From contig JAKOGI010001351.1 of the NCBI GenBank assembly GCA_029747015.1, forward strand, positions 37,501 to 101,500: DNA of 64,000 bases. The letters run 5' to 3'. Position 1 is the stretch's first letter. Each line of letters starts with the position of its first letter. This document shows, piece after piece, positions 46,199 through 57,649 of this stretch. A program made the position numbers and the translations under genes. Below the pieces are notes generated by a model. That model worked only from the letters and a program-made list of their open reading frames with translations. It ran no database searches and was not told the origin of the DNA. Origin of the DNA: Carnegiea gigantea (taxonomy: Eukaryota > Streptophyta > Magnoliopsida > Caryophyllales > Cactaceae).

Positions 46199-47667
46199 TG
46201 ATAGATGCTTGGAATGCACTCCATGTTAGGGCCATTTTGTTGTATTTTTAGGAAACATTGTGTACTTTATGTTACAATTTAGACTTCTTTTCTCGTTTTA
46301 CACTTGGGTATAGTTCTTTTCTGTGTTTGGTAGGTTTCTAGACCTTTTTGCCCTTGCTTTGACCCCTACTGAGTGTATTTTGACTCCTCACAGATGCTCT
46401 CAAGTCACTAAGCCCATGAAAGAAGAAAGAACAGAAGAATGTCGAAACAGATGCCTCATTTCCCCCAATGCTGTTTGGTTTCTCACAATTGTTCGACTTC
46501 CATCCAGTTTTAACTCCATATTTTCTAGTAACTTTTCGACTTCCAGGCAGTTTCACTATAAAAAGGGTTGTTTTCAGCCTCATTTCATAACCTCCATCAT
46601 TCCATTTCCTCTCTTCAATTTTACCAATTAGATTAGAATTTAGATTATAAGAAGAGAGAGTGAATTGAAGTGAGGATTTGCAAGGATTCTATCCCGGGTT
46701 TGCAATCAACAGATTCAAGCGCATTAATTGGCTCAGGATTTCTCTTCGCTTATCCTCTCTTCTCTTCTCTTATCTCAGTATCTTTGGATTTTTGTTTTGT
46801 AATTTCGATTATCTTTAGTTGTTTTGATTTTGGATTTGTGAGACCCGCATTTCTATTGTACTTGCTTATCAAATATTATGCCTGTTGGGTTGAAAAATTT
46901 TATTTTATTATCCGCCAACCTACAACTACCATATCGCCCAAGTTATTGATCTATTCAACTTTAGATCCCCAAAAATAAATTGTCTGAAGTTGTATAAGTT
47001 GAATAGCCTTCGATTTCTTGAAGCTCCAACCAAAGCGAATACGATTAGATTGTTGAATCCTGGTAACAGTTCTGTAATTAACTAAATCGAGCTTTAATAT
47101 AATCAAGGGCGAGTAAGTCGACAGACGATTATATTAACGATTTCGGTTTAGGATAAGGGACCCGAGAATTCGACTAATAGCATCAGGTGATCTACTACCT
47201 TTTAGCAACCCAAAAAAAAAGAGGAAAAAGGGGGGGTTCACGCGTGAAACCCCGACCCCCTCTCTTTCTTCTGCTTCATCTTCTTCCCGTTCCCCCCTCT
47301 CTGCGTTCCCCTGTTCTTCTCTCCTCCTCCGTTTCCCGCCTCGCACACCGGAGCCGGTCGTCGACCTTGAGCCCAGTCGACCCCCCGTGCCTGCTTCTTC
47401 TTCCTCCTTCACGCATGACCCGACACCCCCTTCTCTCTACCCGTTCTTCTGCTTCCTCCACCATTCGTGGACTTTAAACTCCACGCCTGCCTTTTCTTCT
47501 CTATTCCTCGCTGCCACGCCGCGTCTCAGGCTTGACCGGAGCTCAGGCGACGCCCACCAGGTGCCGGCGTCTCCCCCTTCGCGTGGCCGAGCCCATTTCA
47601 GCGCAGAACCGGCCGAACGCCCCGCGAATTCGGCGCATGCACGGTGAGATTCGAACACTCTTGTCTC

Positions 47668-47674
47668 TATAAAT
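47668..47674 (+). promoter_or_regulatory. TATA box of element G, 5' LTR copy
   Basis: CTCTATAAATTGAATCC context; the equivalent in the 3' LTR is at 52744-52750. Position in the LTR and a pyrimidine-rich upstream block make it the likely Pol II core promoter. Confidence 0.6.
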
Positions 47675-48084
47675 TGAATCCCTGCTTCAATTCCCTTCAA
47701 TTCGCGCTAATTGTGTCTAAATACTTCAGAAATTGTGAGTTAAGGTTTTGGGTTTGGTGGTGGTCGAACCTTGCGCGAAGAACAGAGGGGATTTTGAGCT
47801 TTGGGTGTTCAAATTTAGCTTCAATCCAGTCAATTTGCATGCATATAGCTTGAATTCGAGGTGGGTGGACCTTTAATCCCGCCTATTTTAAGGATTTCGA
47901 ATGATAGTTATATGAATCAGTTTACTGAATTGGTAGATTGGATTGTTATTGTATGAATTCGATTATATGTGTGGACAAGCAAGTGAATTAAACATTGCTA
48001 TGCTAGGGCAGAACCAATATATTCTTGAAAGGTTACTAGATGTTTTAAAATGGAGTTTTCGATGAATCTAGCTTACATTTATTG

Positions 48085-49000
48085 CTAATCATAGCATTAA
48101 AGTTAGAAACGAAGTTGTTTTTATGATTTAGCAACCCTATTACGTTTATACGAAGCTTTCAAGTTAGAATCAAAGTCGTTTTATAATTAGGCAACCTTAT
48201 TATGTTTATAAAGAGCCTTTTTAGTTAAAGACGAAGTCGCTTTACGAATTAGTAAGCTTATTGCGTTTATGCGAAGCATTCAAGTTAGAAACTAAGTCGC
48301 TTTACGATTTACGATTTTGCATACATATTACATTTCAAGGAGGCTTTTAGCTAAAAAGCGAAGTCGTTTTATGAGTTAGCAATCGTTTTACGTTATTAAG
48401 AAGTTTTTGAGTTGAAAACAAGATCGTTTTACGATTTAGCAAGCCTATTATATTTATACAAAGCATTTAAGTTGGAATTAAGTCGTTTTACGATTTAATA
48501 AACCCTTCTATGTTTGTAAGAAGTTTTTGAGTTACTTACGAAACCGATTTACGTGTTAACAGATCTTATTTTATTTATAAGAAGCTTGTAAGTTCAGGAC
48601 GAAGTCGTTTTACAAACTAACATACGTATTACATTATTAAGAAGCTTTTAAGTTGAAAACGAAATCGTTTTACGGTTTAGTAAACTTATTACGTTCATAC
48701 GAAGCATTCGAGTTAGAAAATAAGTCGTTTTACGATTTGGTAAATGTGTTACCTTTATAAGAAAACCTTGAAGTTTAAAGTAACGTCGTTTTAAGCATTA
48801 ACCAACTTATTGCCCTTAAGAGAAGCTTTTAAGCCTAAAAGGAGATCGTTTTATGAGTTAATTAACGTCTTACGTTTATACGAAGCTTCTAAATTAGAAA
48901 CGAAGTTGTTTTACGAATTCGTAAACGTATTTTACAAGTAAGTTTATACGTTACCAAATCTAATTCGATTATGAAAAGCTTTTAAACCATTCACGAAATC
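48085..49000 (+). repeat. Degenerate 60-bp tandem repeat array in the G 5' LTR
   Basis: About 15 units spaced 58-67 bp (one gap is longer). Each has a core like GAAGTCGTTTTACGATTTAG followed by TTATTACGTTTATACGAAGC and TTTTAAGTTAGAAA. Unit cores lie near 48169, 48236, 48295, 48362, 48424, 48482, 48541, 48604, 48664, 48723, 48785, 48844 and 48904. Confidence 0.88.
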
Positions 49001-50558
49001 GATTTATAAGATTAGTAAACTTGGCTTGTATCACGTTCATCGCTTGTGTTTGAAGGATTACAATGAGCGTCAAAAAGGGCAACTGAAGGTGATTATTTAC
49101 GAAGCCTACCTTTCAAGTGCATGCGAGTAACTACCAAGTTTTGAATCGCAAGTTAGTACACTCACCATGTTTCTAAGAGGCCTTTCTTGTTATTCGCCTA
49201 AAGCTAAAGTCGTAAGGAAATTATGTTTTCATGTTTTAAGTTCAAAAAACTTATATATGAATACGTATAAGTATGGTTGTCTACGAAGTATGTATGTATA
49301 TTATGTTTTTGTGTTTTAAGTTCATAAAACCTATATATATGAATACGTATAAGCATGTTTATCTACTAAGTATGTATGTATATGAATTTCATAAGTTCCT
49401 AAGACGTATATATGAACCAATATGAGTATGTATGTGAACGTATGGTTATGTTTATGTCTATGTGTACGTAAAGGAGCTACTCTAGAAACTTTAAGCTTAA
49501 GTCTGAGACCCAGGGATGGGGGCTTAGTTCCCGCCTGGTATCACATATGTTACGTTATGATAGATTCAGGGATGGTGGTTTGATTCCCGCCTGAAGTCTA
49601 AGTATGAAATTACGTCTCAGCATAGTATGATGTCTGTCCGGATAGGCGTATGTTGCCGCTTGAGTTTGGCCGACTCGGGATGGCAGTAACAAAGTACCTC
49701 TAAGAGTATAGTCTCCTCATTTACGTGATTATGTTACTATGTATGATTTTCGGTAAGTTAAACTTATGCGTAAAACCCTTTTTATGCTATGTTTCCGGGT
49801 TTGCGTAACTTTATTATGTTAAGTCAACGCATTATGGTTTCTTCTAAAGTTAAGCCTTTTGGTATGATTACTCCTTCACTCGGTTTATGGTTCGAATATG
49901 AGGTATTATGTGAAAGCTCTTCAACTAAAATGAATTACGAAAGGCTTGCGTAAGTTAAATTGTATTTTAAGTATGTTTTGGGAGAGAGGGTTTACTCACT
50001 GAGCGGTGGTTGCTCATCCCCATTACTTTTCCCCTTTTTCCCCAGATCTACAGGTATGTGACTAATGCGTGGAGTACAACAAGGATGGACTTGCTTGGTT
50101 TGATTGAGACATAATTATGTAATATTGAATATGTTGTAAGGTTATGTAATTATTTAACTTCTTGTAAAGTTTATGAAAAATAGAAAGCTCTGTATACTCC
50201 GGGCGTGTGGCCCGTAGAGTTGTGAACTCCGGCGTGTAGCCGTTGAGATGTTGGTGTTATATAATACCATTATATATTGCAGGGTTATTATGTAAGGCTT
50301 TAAGCTTGGGAAATGGTCAGTTTTTAGGGGAAACTCTGGCCGTTTTCCCTCGGAAAAATTGAGAAAATTCTAGCATTCCTAACCCTGGGGTTATACCCAA
50401 GGCCCAATTAGGTTATAGTGGCTTAAGTTTTAAACTTTGAGTCTCTCTCTTATATTATGTTTTAAATAGGTTTAAGCAAGTTGCCTTAACAGTCTTTCCC
50501 CAGGGGAAGGCTGTGGCGTGTAACACGACCCGTCTGAGGTCGGGGGTGTTACATTTGA

Positions 50559-50570
50559 TGGTATCAGAGC
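50559..50570 (+). other. Primer binding site of element G
   Basis: TGGTATCAGAGC, five bases after the 5' LTR, is an exact complement of the initiator methionine tRNA 3' end as used by chromoviruses. Confidence 0.92.
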
Positions 50571-50841
50571 TATAGGATTTTATAAAATGATAAAGGAAAA
50601 TGAGATTTGACTCGCCGATATATTTTTATATGCTAAGAGTTGTATGTTATGTGCTATGTGTTATGTGCTATGCGATGTATGTTGCATATTAAGTGTTAAG
50701 TGTTAAGTGTTAAGTATTTAATTGTTGTAAGCTTACTAGGAGGAGGTTGATGGAAATTCCTCTATAAGTAGTATATGTATATGGTGCACATAAGTGACCT
50801 GAAGTCTTATTACGAGTGCAGGAGTTAAGATAGTATACCAT

Positions 50842-51741
50842 ATGTCGGAAGAGAGGCAAAATCCCCCTCCACCTCCGCCTCCAAATGATGGGATGGAGAT
50901 GCTCATTAAATTTTTGAAGCTTAAGCCACCTATGTTTAACGGAGCACCCGATCCAATTCAGTATGAGCACTGGAAGAGGAAGATTGAGGGATTGTTTGAG
51001 GTTATGGAGTGTCCTGCTAATTATAAGGTGAAGTTCGCAGCTCACTTGTTTGAGAAAGATGCTAGCTTTTGGTGGGATACCATTAAGCCGAAAGAAGGTG
51101 AACAACCACTAACTTGGGCAGAGTTCAAGGGGTTATTAGATGAAAAATACTATCCTAAGGAGGTAAAATGGGCTAAGGAGCAGGAATTTTTGGACCTAAA
51201 GCAAGGAAAAATGCCAGTTATCGAGTATATGTCTAAGTTTAATGAATTGAGTAGGTTTGCTCCTCATCAAGTGGCGAATGGGGAAATGAAAATGGAACGA
51301 TTTGAGAGAGGCCTCAAATCTAAGTTAAAGACAAACATGGCTGCACTAACCTTTCCAAACCTCCAAACGATGTACCAAAAAGCCATCAAAGTGGAGTGTG
51401 TTATAGATGAGTCTGAGGCATCTGAGTTAGCTACGCAACAAAAAAGGGAGCGGGAGGTCGAGAGCTCTCAAGGAGTGGTACGTGGAAATGGGAGGAAGTT
51501 TAATTCCAGTCGACTGCCTGAAAGGAACCGCCCTCCATATGAGCCAAGGCCTCGATGTGATACATGTGGCAAGCTCCACAATGGGCCTTGCGCAAGGTTA
51601 ACTGGGGCATGCTTTGGGTGTGGAGAGATTGGGCATTACCAAAACCAATGCCCGAAGAAAGTACAGGAAAACATGCAAGCCAATCAAAGGACTGAGCCAG
51701 TAAGTAGGCAAGGCGGCAACAATCTCCAAACAAAGAAATGA
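50842..51741 (+). CDS. Intact Gag protein of element G
   Basis: An uninterrupted 299-residue frame from ATG 50842 to TGA 51741, about 270 bp after the primer site. After a proline run (residues 8-14) the retrotransposon Gag domain spans about residues 30-165: FNGAPDPIQYEHWKRKIEGL, then AAHLFEKDASFWWDTI, FKGLLDEKYYPKEVKWAKEQ, EYMSKFNELSRFAP. Near residue 240 lies a short Cys motif CDTCGKLHNGPC, and a classic zinc knuckle CFGCGEIGHYQNQC follows. Gag packages the element RNA into particles. The frame ends before any protease, and only about 150 bp separate the stop from the polypurine tract. Start choice: first ATG, followed by MSEERQ, and no other ATG until residue 17. An intact frame between near-identical LTRs suggests recent activity with pol supplied in trans. 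Confidence 0.93.
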   Translation: MSEERQNPPPPPPPNDGMEMLIKFLKLKPPMFNGAPDPIQYEHWKRKIEGLFEVMECPANYKVKFAAHLFEKDASFWWDTIKPKEGEQPLTWAEFKGLLDEKYYPKEVKWAKEQEFLDLKQGKMPVIEYMSKFNELSRFAPHQVANGEMKMERFERGLKSKLKTNMAALTFPNLQTMYQKAIKVECVIDESEASELATQQKREREVESSQGVVRGNGRKFNSSRLPERNRPPYEPRPRCDTCGKLHNGPCARLTGACFGCGEIGHYQNQCPKKVQENMQANQRTEPVSRQGGNNLQTKK

Positions 51742-51890
51742 CTCCACCAATCTCACAGCTCCATGATGTGTATGAAAGTCGGTAAGCAATCTTTCTTTAA
51801 GTACTTCCTTTTTCATATATATGTATATATGGAATCATTTCGCATCATGTGACCAAAGCGTATAAGTTTCGAGGACGAAACTTTTTATAA
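51742..51890 (+). other. 3' untranslated part of element G
   Basis: It contains AGTTTCGAGGACGAAACTTT (51866-51885), the conserved chromovirus word normally found after the end of pol. So the deletion joined the end of gag directly to the tail of a full-length relative. Confidence 0.8.
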
Positions 51891-51902
51891 GTGGGGGAGA
51901 AA
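51891..51902 (+). other. Polypurine tract of element G
   Basis: GTGGGGGAGAAA lies immediately before the 3' LTR TGTGAGACC at 51903. Confidence 0.9.
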
Positions 51903-54900
51903 TGTGAGACCCGCATTTCTATTGTACTTGCTTATCAAATATTATGCCTGTTGGGTTGGAAAATTTTATTTTATTATCCGCCAACCTACAACTACTATAT
52001 CGCCCAAGTTATTGATCTATTCAACTTTAGATCCCCAAAAATAAATTGTCTGAAATTGTATAAGTTGAATAGCCTTCGATTTCTTGAAGCTCCAACCAAA
52101 GCGAATACGATTAGATTGTTGAATCCTAGTAACAGTTCTGTAATTAACTAAATCGAGCTTTAATATAATCAAGGGCGAGTAAGTCGACAGACGATTATAT
52201 TAACGATTTCGGTTTAGGATAAGGGACCCGAGAATTCGACTAATAGCATCAGGTGATCTACTACCTTTTAGCAACCAAAAAAAAAAAAAAAAGAGGAAAA
52301 AGGGGGGGTTCACGCGTGAAACCCCGACCCCTTCTCTTTCTTCTACTTCTTCTTCTTCCCGTTCCCCCCCTCTCTGCGTTCCCCTGTTCTTCTCTCCTCC
52401 TCCGTTTCCCGCCTCGCACGCCGGAGCCGGTCGTCGGCCTTGAGCCCGGTCGTCGACCCCCCGTGCCTGCTTCTTCTTCCTCCTTCACGCATGACCCGAC
52501 ACCCCCTTCTCTCTACCCGTTCTTCTGCTTCCTCCACCATTCGTGGACTTTAAACTCCACGCCTGCCTTTTCTTCTCTGTTCCTCGCTGCCACGCCGCGT
52601 CTCAGGCTTGACCGGAGCTCAGGCGACGCCCACCAGGTGCTGGCGTCTCCCCCTTCGCGTGGCCGAGCCCATTTCAGCGCAGAACCGGCCGAACGCCTGG
52701 CGAATTCGGCGCATGCACGGTGAGATTCGAACACTCTTGCCTCTATAAATCGAATCCTTGCTTCAATTCCCTTCCATTCATGCTAATTGTGCTTAATTTC
52801 TCAAAAATTACAAGTTAGGGTTTTGGGTTTGGTGGTGGTCATGTGTCACGCGAAGAACATAGGGGATTCTGAGGTTTGGGTGTTCAAATTTAGCTTCAAT
52901 CCAGTCAGTTTGCACGCATATAACTTGAATTCAAGGTGGGTAAACCTTTAATCCTTCCTATTTTAAGGATTTCGAATAATAGTTATATGAATCAGTTTAC
53001 TGAATTGGTAGATTGGATTGTTGTTGTATGAATTCGATTATATGTGTGGACAAGCAAATGAATTAAACATTGCTATGTAAGGGCAGAACCAATATATTCT
53101 TGAAAGGTTGTTAGATGCTTTAAAATGGAGTTTTCGATGAATCTAGCTTACATTATTGCTAATCATAGCATTTAAGTTAGAAGCGAAGTTGTTTTTATGA
53201 TTTAGTAACCCTATTACGTTTATATGAAGCTTTCAAGTTAGAATCAAAGTCGTTTTATGATTAGGCAACCTTATTATATTTATAAAGAGCCTTTTTAGTT
53301 AAAGACGAAGTCGCTTTACGAATTAGTAAGCTTATTGTGTTTATACGAAGCATTCAAGTTAGAAACTAAGTCGCTTTACGATTTACGATTTTGCATACAT
53401 ATTACATTTCAAGGAGGCTTTTAGCTAAAAAGCGAAGTGGTTTTATGAGTTAGCAATCGTTTTACGTTATTAAGAAGTTCCTGGGTTGAAAACGAGATCG
53501 TTTTACGATTTAGGAACCCTATTATATTTATACGAAGCATGTAAGTTGGAATTAAGTCGTTTTATGATTTAATAAACCCTTCTATGTTTGTAAGAAGTTT
53601 TTAAGTTGCTTACAAAACCGATTTACGTGTTAACAGATCTTATTTTATTTATAAGAAGCTTGTAAGTTTAGGACGAAGTCGTTTTACAAACTAACATACG
53701 TATTACGTTATTAAGAAGCTTTTAAGTTGAAAACGAAATCGTTTTACGGTTTAGTAAACTTATTACATTCATACGAAGCATTTGAGTTAGAAAATAAGTC
53801 GTTTTACGATTTGGTAAACGTGTTACCTTTATAAGAAAACCTTGAAGTTTAAAGTAAAGTCGTTTTAAGTATTAACCAACTTGTTGCCCTTAAGAGAAGC
53901 TTTTAAGTCTAAAAGGAGATCGTTTTATGAGTTAATTAACGTATTACGTTTATACGAAGCTTCTAAATTAGAAACGAAGTCGTTTTACGAATTCGTAAAC
54001 GTATTTTACAAGTTAGTTTATACGTTAGCAAATTTAATTTGATTATGAAAAGCTTTTAAACCATTCACGAAATCGATTTATAAGATTAGTAAACTTGGCT
54101 TGTATCACGTTCATCGCTTGTGTTTGAAGGATTACAATGAGCGTCAAAAAGGGCAACTGAAGGGGATTATTTACGAAGCCTACCTTTCAAGTGCATGCTA
54201 GTAACTACCAAGTTTTGAATCGTAAGTTAGTACACTCACCATGTTTCTAAGAGGCCTTTCTTGTTATTTGCCTAAAGCTAAAGCCGTAAGGAAATTATGT
54301 TTTCATGTTTTAAGTTCATAAAACTTATATATGAATACGTATAAGTATGGTTGTCTACGAAGTATGTATGTATATTATGTTTTGTGTTTTAAGTTCATAA
54401 AACCTATATATGAAAATGTATAAGCATGTTTATCTACTAAGTATGTATGTATATGAATTTCATAAGTTCCTAAGACGTATATATGAACCAATATGAGTAT
54501 GTATGTGAACATATGGTTATGCTTATGTCTATATGTACGTAAAGGAGCTACTCTAGAAACTTTAAGCTTAAGTCTGAGACCCAGGGATGGGGGCTTAGTT
54601 CCCGCCTGGTATCACATATGTTACGTTATGATAGATTCAGGGATGGTGGTTTGATTCCTGCCTGAAGTCTAAGTATGAAAATTATGTCTCAGCATAGTAT
54701 GATGTCTGTCCAGATAGGCGTATGTTGCCGCTCGAGTTTGGCCGACTCAGGATGGCAGTAACAAAGTACCTCTAAGAGTCTAGTCTCCTCATTTACGTGA
54801 ATAAGTTACTATGTATGATTTTCGGTAAGTGAAACTTATGCGTAAGACCCCTTTTATGCTATGTTTCCGGGTTTACGTAACTTTATTATGCCAAGTCAAC

Positions 54901-55623
54901 GCATTACGGTTTCTTCTAAAGTTAAGCCTTTTGGTATGATTATTCCTTCACTCGGTTTATGGTTCGAATATGATGTATTATGTGAAAGCTCTTCAACTAA
55001 AATGAATTACGAAAGGCTTGCGTAAGTTAAATTGTATTTTAAGTATGTTTTGGGAGAGAGGGTTTACTCACTGAGCGGTGGTTGCTCATTCCCATTACTT
55101 TTCCCCTTTTTCCCCAGATCTACAGGTATGTGACTGATGCGTGGAGTACAACAAGGATGGACTTGCTTGGTTTGATTGTGACGTATTTATGTAATATGGA
55201 ATAAGTTGTAAGGTTATGTAATTATTTAACTTCTTGTAAAGTGTATGAAAAATAGAAAGCTCTGTATACTCCGGGCGTGTGGCCCGTAGAGTTGTGAACT
55301 CCGACGTGTAGCCGTTGAGATGTTGGTGTTATATAGTACCATTATGTATTGCAGGGTTATTATGTAAGGCTTTAAGCCTGGAAAATGGTCAGTTTTTAGG
55401 GGAAACTCTGGCCATTTTGCCCCAGAAATTAAGAAAATTCTAGCATTTCTAGCCCTAGGGTTAAACTCAAGGCCCAATTAGGTTATAATGGCTTAGGTTT
55501 TAAACTTTGAGTCTCTCTCTTATATTATGTTTTAAATAGGTTTAAGCAAGTTGCCTTAACAGTCTTTCCCCAGGGGAAGGCTGTGGCGTGTAACACGACC
55601 CGTCTGAGGTCGGGGGTGTTACA
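51903..55623 (+). repeat. 3' LTR of element G
   Basis: It matches 46837-50553 throughout. Visible differences include a longer A-run (52276-52292), an added GTCGT near 52450, and scattered substitutions. It carries its own TATAAAT (52744-52750) and a repeat array at about 53155-54070. Confidence 0.92.
53155..54070 (+). repeat. 60-bp tandem repeat array in the G 3' LTR
   Basis: Unit-for-unit counterpart of 48085-49000, with the same number and order of units and isolated substitutions. Confidence 0.88.
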
Positions 55624-56235
55624 GGATTCATGCAAATATTAGTTATGTTCTTGATCTGGTGTTAATCTCTTTGAGCATTTTGCAATTGTTGGATTGTTTT
55701 ATTTGATCCCAAATGTTTATTGTCTTGCAAGAAATTTGATCATTTTCTTGCATGCTTTGGGTATTGGGTGAAGAACTGAAAGGTAAAATTCAATACTTGA
55801 ACCATAGGATTGGACTTGATTGTGTATAGTCTTGAGAAAGTCACATTGATTGAGAAACCACGAATGTCATAATTGCATGCTTAACGAACATAAACAAATT
55901 GAGAGCCCTTGAGAAATGGCAGTTGGTTAGATTTAGGTATTTCACCTCACCTTGAATGAGGGTTGTGTTACTTCTTCGATTATCGGTTTTAAAACAATCA
56001 ATTGAGGAAGAAGTGATTAATTGATGTGTGCATCGGGAAGTTGCTTATTTTGTATAGTTCCTTAATTATTTATTCACTAGATTAGATAATAGATTAGCTT
56101 AGTTTCAATCTCAAATGTTAATTTGCTTAACCTATCTTGAGGGGATAAAACCCAATTGATCAACCTAGGCATTGTCGGAGACGACCTTGATTTGTTACAA
56201 CGCCACTATGCACTTGCCACCCTATCAAGTTTTTT

Positions 56236-56252
56236 TGGCACCGTCGCCGTGG
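56236..56252 (+). other. Primer binding site of element F
   Basis: TGGCACCGTCGCCGTGG lies eight bases after the 5' LTR end. It is close to the TGGCGCCGTTGCCGGGG site used by Athila/Tat elements but with several changes. Confidence 0.65.
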
Positions 56253-56375
56253 ACTAGTGTTGGATATTGGGCTTTTCTCAATAGGTTTAACTAAACATTT
56301 TGTTTTTCTTTAGACAAAAAAGAAACCACCAAAAAAGTAGAAAATTAAAAAATTTGAAAAAAATTTAAGGAACGA

Positions 56376-57276
56376 CGATGACAATTTTTCATTTTCTCCG
56401 ATTCGAGCGTGAATTATTTTGAAGGCATTTTAAGCGTTAAAATGTATTTCTTGCTCAATGTGGTTATTGTATGGCTTTATGGGAAATTTTAAACATTGTT
56501 GATGATGGTGTGAATAGTAAACCCAAGCTCTTTTAGGATATTAGGGTTTTCATGGTAAACATGTTAATGAAGCATGATATTTGCTTGAGTTGATTGCTTA
56601 TGATTCGTTTGAATTTGATAAGGCTAGTCATATTTCTAGATATTCAATTCGTGATCCTTGTGCATTTTATCCTAGATCTTATTATGTCCTTTTTTGGTGT
56701 TATTTGTATAATTCTTCTGACCATGAAACTAATTTGTGTCCTTATTACGGATACTATGCTCAACCTGACTTCGTATTACCTTGGGACAATACTGATGTTG
56801 TCTTGACCTTACTTGATTCATCCTTTCCTTTAGCTTAGTGCACGAGGCTTGAGGTGAGTGAGCCTTTTGGGGTAGTTGCTGGGTTTGTTGATGCATGTTT
56901 TGAGTTGAAAGATACTTTTGATGAGGTACATGATCTAGTTGAGACTCCTTTGGAGGGGTCAAGTGTTGTGCTTGTGCATGATGACTTTCCTAGCCTTGGT
57001 ATTGATAACATTATACTCCCTAATCCTCTTGATCATTCCCACATTTCACCTATGTATTTACAACCTTCTCCTTCCCTCGAGTATTATCTTGGTGTGCCCA
57101 TTGATAATCCTATGATTTTTGATGCCAACATTGATTTGGGCTATGACGATAATGTGTTCAGTATGCTTGTTGGGAATGTTGATAATTTTATGTCCCTAGG
57201 TTACTTTAGTGGGTATAATGTCTCCCTTGACCCATATTGCATATACCTAGTGGATGAGCCTAGAAAAATCATGTAG
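56376..57276 (+). pseudogene. Gag relic of element F
   Basis: Fragments in order: an RLNVFLAQCGYCMALWEIL-like stretch near 56430-56500, the frame 56581-56838 with a damaged zinc knuckle (CYLYNSSDHETNLC, second cysteine replaced by tyrosine), a stop at 56836, and the acidic continuation 56854-57276 (VDACFELKDTFDEVHDLVET, then VLVHDDFPSLGIDNIILPNP). It is the same Gag type as in element D. There is no pol after it; the 3' LTR starts 370 bp later. Confidence 0.7.
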
Positions 57277-57649
57277 AATACTTTCTTTGATTTCTCTTTG
57301 GATTTTTCTTGACGTTTGGTTTATTAAAGAGAGCACTAACCTTCTTTATTATGTACACCTTTATGCTCTTTTATAGCCAGGCTTATGAGCCCCATGCTAC
57401 GGTGTTTGATAAGATTTTGCAGGCTTTGGCTACGTTTGATTTAATGATCGAGTCTTGAAGTTATGATGGAGTGGAAGGTGCTCTATTTGGCCCGTTAGCG
57501 TGGAAGCCTTAGCTTAGGTGTGCCCAACACCTAACTTGGTGAGATTGTTCTCTTTTGTTTTTCCTTTCCCCTTCCCTTTCTTTCATTTGAATAATAATAC
57601 TTCATCTAGGCATGAGGGAAGGGTAGTTTCATCTAGGCGTGGACGAATT

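Larger units (their letters stand above)
46837..50553 (+). repeat. 5' LTR of element G
   Basis: It contains a C/T-rich block near 47260-47640, a TATA box TATAAAT (47668-47674) preceding a likely transcription start about 30 bp downstream, a degenerate 60-bp repeat array (48085-49000), and a small hairpin CTTTCCCCAGGGGAAGG near 50492. It is nearly identical to the 3' LTR by eye. Confidence 0.92.
46837..55623 (+). mobile_element. Terminal-repeat Gag element G (chromovirus-derived, pol-less)
   Basis: An 8.79 kb element made of two 3.72 kb LTRs (46837-50553 and 51903-55623) around only 1349 bp of internal DNA with one intact gag. Ends are TGTGAGACCC and GGTGTTACA. Target duplication GGATT is perfect (46832-46836, 55624-55628). 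A methionine-tRNA primer site, a chromovirus-style TTTCGAGGACGAAA word and a polypurine tract are all intact. Lack of pol with everything needed in cis retained fits the class called TR-GAG. Confidence 0.92.
46199..56227 (+). repeat. 5' LTR of element F, split by element G
   Basis: TGATAGATGCTTGGAATGC at 46199 runs to 46836, is interrupted by G, and resumes at 55624 with the duplicated GGATT, ending at CCCTATCA (56227). A core promoter TATAAAAA lies at 46557-46564. Without G it is about 1.24 kb. Confidence 0.85.

Noticed and set aside
47134..47700. Several overlapping Arg/Glu- or Pro/Ser-rich open stretches, repeated at 52253-52734
   Set aside because: They sit in the C/T-rich promoter-proximal part of the G LTR, run in both strands, and differ between the two LTRs by frame-changing indels. 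They are composition artefacts.
48085..49000. Regularly spaced repeats that could suggest a CRISPR array
   Set aside because: Units are degenerate and directly contiguous without unique spacers, lie in a plant retrotransposon LTR, and have no cas genes.
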